Below, piece by piece: positions 59,456 to 64,000 of a DNA stretch of 64,000 nt. The notes below the pieces were generated by a model that saw nothing but the letters and a program-made list of their open reading frames with translations, ran no database searches and was not told the DNA's origin. How positions within the stretch are numbered: the first letter of the stretch is position 1; each line of letters begins with the position of its first letter. The position numbers and the translations under genes were made by a program. This DNA is from Locusta migratoria. Lineage: Eukaryota; Arthropoda; Insecta; Orthoptera; Acrididae. Location: positions 761,648,506 through 761,712,505 of the forward strand of contig CM048745.1 of the NCBI GenBank assembly GCA_026315105.1, given 5' to 3'.

Positions 59456-59527
59456 GGCCTGTTGGTCTAGGGGTATGATTCCTGCTTTGGGTGCAGGAGG
59501 TCCCGGGTTCAAATCCCGGACAGGCCC
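59456..59527 (+). tRNA. tRNA-Pro-TGG: tRNA-Pro (TGG), unit 56
   Basis: Consensus body; T4 stop at 59531..59534. Confidence 0.97.
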
Positions 59528-59947
59528 TACTTTTCGCTCTCGCCGCTTTGGCAGATTTGCTGGTCGCTAAAAGTATCCCACGGTGAAAACACGATGCTTG
59601 TCCGGCGCTGCAACAAAGATGCTGCCAACCGAATGACGTGAAACATGTCTGATGGGACACGTTGCATTTGTTTACTTCTTTGTCGACATCATCACCTGCA
59701 CTGCATGTTCAGCTCACGTCGTTTCCAAAGAGCAGCATGCTCAAAGTACGACTCAGCCTGCCCTCTCGCATTTGGAAAACGTCTTTTTCGCTATTAACAC
59801 CAGTAGCGAAAGCACGGACACTGGGAGGATGCCCACTTTTCCGTGGCCTGCTATCGCAATTTGCATTACATGATCCTACCTATAAGTTAATATACATAAT
59901 CTAAAGAATGACTAGAGTCGCAGCAGCGGCAATAAAAGACCAGCGAC

Positions 59948-60019
59948 AGGTTCCACCGAGATTCGAACTCGGATCGCTGGATTCAAAGTCCAGAGTGCTA
60001 ACCATTACACCATGGAACC
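59948..60019 (-). tRNA. tRNA-Gln-TTG: tRNA-Gln (TTG), unit 57
   Basis: Consensus body; T4 stop at 59934..59937. Confidence 0.97.
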
Positions 60020-60522
60020 TGACGGCCGTACGGCTTCTGAATAACGGTACTCAGTCTCGTGCAGTACATTACTGACATCCTTAGTACAATACACTAGAGA
60101 ATTCTAAGCAAAATTTGCGACAAAATCACGATAAACGAAGTGGCCATATTTGTAGAGCAGATGGAATACTATAGATTCGCTTGCAGCACGAGTCTTCACT
60201 TGTTTTTCGTAAAAAAGGTGTTGGTATCTCAGCAAAATAGGATGACATGTCAAAAGGAAGGAAGAAATGTCAGTCTGCTCACATTACAATATGCAGCGAA
60301 GTATGTGTCAAATGGCGACAGTTGTACTTTACGGGAACGCAGGTGCTCTCACAGATTTGACAGAGATTTTTCACATTTTTCAGCAATGCTGCCAGAATGG
60401 CTGCCTGTATGGTTGTTGTCTAAACGAAACCCGTTACAGTAGACAGTCGACATACGATTCCGTAGCTAGCAAGCACGGTACGAGCAAAGCTAGTGCTGCT
60501 GTGCAGAAAACAACGCTCGAGC

Positions 60523-60594
60523 GGCCTGTTGGTCTAGGGGTATGATTCCTGCTTTGGGTGCAGGAGGTCCCGGGTTCAAATCCCGGACAGGCCC
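60523..60594 (+). tRNA. tRNA-Pro-TGG: tRNA-Pro (TGG), unit 57
   Basis: Consensus body; T4 stop at 60598..60601. Spacer A has one extra G at 60342/60343, unique in the array. Confidence 0.97.
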
Positions 60595-61014
60595 TACTTT
60601 TCGCTCTCGCCGCTTTGGCAGATTTGCTGGTCTCTAAAAGTATCCCACGGTGAAAACACGATGCTTGTCCGGCGCTGCAACAAAGATGCTGCCAACCGAA
60701 TGACGTGAAACATGTCTGATGGGACACGTTGCATTTGTTTACTTCTTTGTCGACATCATCACCTGCACTGCATGTTCAGCTCACGTCGTTTCCAAAGAGC
60801 AGCATGCTCAAAGTACGACTCAGCCTGCCCTCTCGCATTTGGAAAACGTCTTTTTCGCTATTAACACCAGTAGCGAAAGCACGGACACTGGGAGGATGCC
60901 CACTTTTCCGTGGCCTGCTATCGCAATTTGCATTACATGATCCTACCTATAAGTTAATATACATAATCTAAAGAATGACTAGAGTCGCAGCAGCGGCAAT
61001 AAAAGACCAGCGAC

Positions 61015-61086
61015 AGGTTCCACCGAGATTCGAACTCGGATCGCTGGATTCAAAGTCCAGCGTGCTAACCATTACACCATGGAACC
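61015..61086 (-). tRNA. tRNA-Gln-TTG: tRNA-Gln (TTG), unit 58, T26G
   Basis: T26G (complement of 61061). T4 stop at 61001..61004. Confidence 0.95.
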
Positions 61087-61588
61087 TGACGGCCGTACGG
61101 CTTCTGAATAACGGTACTCAGTCTCGTGCAGTACATTACTGACATCCTTAGTACAATACACTAGAGAATTCTAAGCAAAATTTGCGACAAAATCACGATA
61201 AACGAAGTGGCCATATTTGTAGAGCAGATGGAATACTATAGATTCGCTTGCAGCACGAGTCTTCACTTGTTTTTCGTAAAAAAGGTGTTGGTATCTCAGC
61301 AAAATAGGATGACATGTCAAAAGGAAGGAAGAAATGTCAGTCTGCTCACATTACAATATGCAGCGAAGTATGTGTCAAATGGCGACAGTTGTACTTTACG
61401 GGAACGCAGTGCTCTCACAGATTTGACAGAGATTTTTCACATTTTTCAGCAATGCTGCCAGAATGGCTGCCTGTATGGTTGTTGTCTAAACGAAACCCGT
61501 TACAGTAGACAGTCGACATACGATTCTGTAGCTAGCAAGCACGGTACGAGCAAAGCTAGTGCTGCTGTGCAGAAAACAACGCTCGAGC

Positions 61589-61660
61589 GGCCTGTTGGTC
61601 TAGGGGTATGATTCCTGCTTTGGGTGCAGGAGGTCCCGGGTTCAAATCCCGGACAGGCCC
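61589..61660 (+). tRNA. tRNA-Pro-TGG: tRNA-Pro (TGG), unit 58
   Basis: Consensus body; T4 stop at 61664..61667. Spacer B of this unit has three private indels (extra C near 61741, extra G in 61788..61791, three bases missing at 61995/61996). Confidence 0.97.
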
Positions 61661-62079
61661 TACTTTTCGCTCTCGCCGCTTTGGCAGATTTGCTGGTCGC
61701 TAAAAGTATCCCACGGTGAAAACACGATGCTTGTCCGGCGCCTGCAACAAAGATGCTGCCAACCGAATGACGTGAAACATGTCTGATGGGGACACGTTGC
61801 ATTTGTTTACTTCTTTGTCGACATCATCACCTGCACTGCATGTTCAGCTCACGTCGTTTCCAAAGAGCAGCATGCTCAAAGTACGACTCAGCCTGCCCTC
61901 TCGCATTTGGAAAACGTCTTTTTCGCTATTAACACCAGTAGCGAAAGCACGGACACTGGGAGGATGCCCACTTTTCCGTGGCCTGCTATCGCAATTATTA
62001 CATGATCCTACCTATAAGTTAATATACATAATCTAAAGAATGACTAGAGTCGCAGCAGCGGCAATAAAAGACCAGCGAC

Positions 62080-62151
62080 AGGTTCCACCGAGATTCGAAC
62101 TCGGATCGCTGGATTCAAAGTCCAGAGTGCTAACCATTACACCATGGAACC
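62080..62151 (-). tRNA. tRNA-Gln-TTG: tRNA-Gln (TTG), unit 59
   Basis: Consensus body; T4 stop at 62066..62069. Confidence 0.97.
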
Positions 62152-62653
62152 TGACGGCCGTACGGCTTCTGAATAACGGTACTCAGTCTCGTGCAGTACA
62201 TTACTGACATCCTTAGTACAATACACTAGAGAATTCTAAGCAAAATTTGCGACAAAATCACGATAAACGAAGTGGCCATATTTGTAGAGCAGATGGAATA
62301 CTATAGATTCGCTTGCAGCACGAGTCTTCACTTGTTTTTCGTAAAAAAGGTGTTGGTATCTCAGCAAAATAGGATGACATGTCAAAAGGAAGGAAGAAAT
62401 GTCAGTCTGCTCACATTACAATATGCAGCGAAGTATGTGTCAAATGGCGACAGTTGTACTTTACGGGAACGCAGTGCTCTCACAGATTTGACAGAGATTT
62501 TTCACATTTTTCAGCAATGCTGCCAGAATGGCTGCCTGTATGGTTGTTGTCTAAACGAAACCCGTTACAGTAGACAGTCGACATACGATTCCGTAGCTAG
62601 CAAGCACGGTACGAGCAAAGCTAGTGCTGCTGTGCAGAAAACAACGCTCGAGC

Positions 62654-62725
62654 GGCCTGTTGGTCTAGGGGTATGATTCCTGCTTTGGGTGCAGGAGGTC
62701 CCGGGTTCAAATCCCGGACAGGCCC
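62654..62725 (+). tRNA. tRNA-Pro-TGG: tRNA-Pro (TGG), unit 59
   Basis: Consensus body; T4 stop at 62729..62732. Confidence 0.97.
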
Positions 62726-63145
62726 TACTTTTCGCTCTCGCCGCTTTGGCAGATTTGCTGGTCTCTAAAAGTATCCCACGGTGAAAACACGATGCTTGTC
62801 CGGCGCTGCAACAAAGATGCTGCCAACCGAATGACGTGAAACATGTCTGATGGGACACGTTGCATTTGTTTACTTCTTTGTCGACATCATCACCTGCACT
62901 GCATGTTCAGCTCACGTCGTTTCCAAAGAGCAGCATGCTCAAAGTACGACTCAGCCTGCCCTCTCGCATTTGGAAAACGTCTTTTTCGCTATTAACACCA
63001 GTAGCGAAAGCACGGACACTGGGAGGATGCCCACTTTTCCGTGGCCTGCTATCGCAATTTGCATTACATGATCCTACCTATAAGTTAATATACATAATCT
63101 AAAGAATGACTAGAGTCGCAGCAGCGGCAATAAAAGACCAGCGAC

Positions 63146-63217
63146 AGGTTCCACCGAGATTCGAACTCGGATCGCTGGATTCAAAGTCCAGAGTGCTAAC
63201 CATTACACCATGGAACC
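63146..63217 (-). tRNA. tRNA-Gln-TTG: tRNA-Gln (TTG), unit 60
   Basis: Consensus body; T4 stop at 63132..63135. The upstream flank reads GATGGCC, leaving the palindrome intact. Confidence 0.97.
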
Positions 63218-63719
63218 TGATGGCCGTACGGCTTCTGAATAACGGTACTCAGTCTCGTGCAGTACATTACTGACATCCTTAGTACAATACACTAGAGAAT
63301 TCTAAGCAAAATTTGCGACAAAATCACGATAAACGAAGTGGCCATATTTGTAGAGCAGATGGAATACTATAGATTCGCTTGCAGCACGAGTCTTCACTTC
63401 TTTTTTGTAAAAAAGGTGTTGGTATCTCAGCAAAATAGGATGACATGTCAAAAGGAAGGAAGAAATGTCAGTCTGCTCACATTACAATATGCAGCGAAGT
63501 ATGTGTCAAATGGCGACAGTTGTACTTTACGGGAACGCAGTGCTCTCACAGATTTGACAGAGATTTTTCACATTTTTCAGCAATGCTGCCAGAATGGCTG
63601 CCTGTATGGTTGTTGTCTAAACGAAACCCGTTACAGTAGACAGTCGACATACGATTCCGTAGCTAGCAAGCACGGTACGAGCAAAGCTAGTGCTGCTGTG
63701 CAGAAAACAACGCTCGAGC

Positions 63720-63791
63720 GGCCTGTTGGTCTAGGGGTATGATTCCTGCTTTGGGTGCAGGAGGTCCCGGGTTCAAATCCCGGACAGGCCC
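63720..63791 (+). tRNA. tRNA-Pro-TGG: tRNA-Pro (TGG), unit 60
   Basis: Consensus body; T4 stop at 63795..63798. The spacer B that follows is cut by the window end. Spacer A has two private changes around the T run at 63399..63406 (CTTCTTTTTTG). Confidence 0.97.
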
Positions 63792-64000
63792 TACTTTTCG
63801 CTCTCGCCGCTTTGGCAGATTTGCTGGTCTCTAAAAGTATCCCACGGTGAAAACACGATGCTTGTCCGGCGCTGCAACAAAGATGCTGCCAACCGAATGA
63901 CGTGAAACATGTCTGATGGGACACGTTGCATTTGTTTACTTCTTTGTCGACATCATCACCTGCACTGCATGTTCAGCTCACGTCGTTTCCAAAGAGCAGC

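Larger units (their letters stand above)
50354..61014. repeat. Higher-order pentamer duplication: units 48-52 and 53-57
   Basis: Markers recur at 5330 bp, five units: ACGGAACC plus GATTTTCTGG (48/53), tRNA-Gln T26G plus tRNA-Pro G51T (49/54), and tRNA-Gln T26G plus ATTCTGTAG plus GGTCGCTAA (51/56). Units 50/55 and 52/57 are consensus-like. Unit 58 repeats the unit 56 haplotype, which adds a later two-unit step. Confidence 0.92.
1..64000. repeat. Tandem array of a ~1,066-bp tRNA-Gln/tRNA-Pro unit, 60 copies
   Basis: The same unit repeats head to tail across the whole window. Distances between successive tRNA-Gln starts are 1066 or 1065 bp, apart from 955 bp (unit 18, deletion), 1322 bp (unit 35, partial duplication) and 1067 bp (unit 57, one-base insertion). 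Units differ from one another by only a few bases. No non-array DNA is present, so neither boundary of the array is visible. The genes are oriented Gln (-) then Pro (+) in every unit, with no inversions. Multi-copy tandem tRNA units are known in eukaryotes (for example the Xenopus 3.18-kb tDNA repeat and Entamoeba tRNA arrays). I do not recall a described Gln/Pro pair unit of this size. Confidence 0.99.

Noticed and set aside
1..64000. CRISPR array or bacterial repeat region
   Set aside because: The repeat unit is over 1 kb, has no short repeat/spacer pattern, and carries eukaryotic-type tRNAs without encoded CCA.
1..64000. tRNA-derived SINE or retrotransposon array
   Set aside because: No A-rich or simple-repeat tail, no target-site duplications, no reverse transcriptase, and both tRNAs are full length with good cloverleaves and terminators.

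Overview
The window is one uninterrupted tandem array. A unit of about 1,066 bp repeats 60 times, head to tail, and both window edges fall inside the array, so it continues beyond both ends. Each unit carries two nuclear-type tRNA genes: tRNA-Gln (anticodon TTG) on the minus strand and tRNA-Pro (anticodon TGG) on the plus strand. I read 60 tRNA-Gln genes and 60 tRNA-Pro genes, one of the latter truncated. I see no credible protein-coding gene, CRISPR array, transposase or rRNA.

Organism: a eukaryote, most likely an animal. Neither tRNA encodes its 3' CCA, both have internal A and B boxes, both are followed by short T runs (RNA polymerase III stops), and the bodies closely resemble animal cytosolic tRNA-Gln and tRNA-Pro as I recall them. 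Base composition is moderate, unlike the AT-rich tRNA arrays of Entamoeba. The species cannot be named from the sequence.

Unit layout, using unit 1: tRNA-Gln 116..187 (-), a 502-bp spacer A between the two divergent 5' ends (188..689), tRNA-Pro 690..761 (+), then a 420-bp spacer B (762..1181) into which both neighbouring genes are transcribed convergently. Units are numbered 1 to 60 from the left by their tRNA-Gln.

The array is very homogeneous but not uniform. Shared single-base variants show nested higher-order duplications: a trimer step (units 12-15), dimers (28-31, 40-43, 44-47), a pentamer (48-52 copied to 53-57) and an extra dimer step (56/58). Markers of units 1-5 recur in units 20-23, about 19-20 kb away. 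Two units are rearranged: unit 18 has a 111-bp deletion that cuts tRNA-Pro after its 50th base, and unit 35 has a 256-bp partial duplication in spacer B. Several copies carry changes likely to matter: a lost Pol III terminator (units 28, 30, 35), T-loop C56T in tRNA-Pro (unit 32), a discriminator change (unit 6), stem mismatches (units 5, 23, 29, 31, 49, 54) and an acceptor-end mismatch in tRNA-Gln (unit 30). By eye, tRNA bodies vary about as often as the spacers, so homogenisation rather than selection on single copies seems to shape this array.
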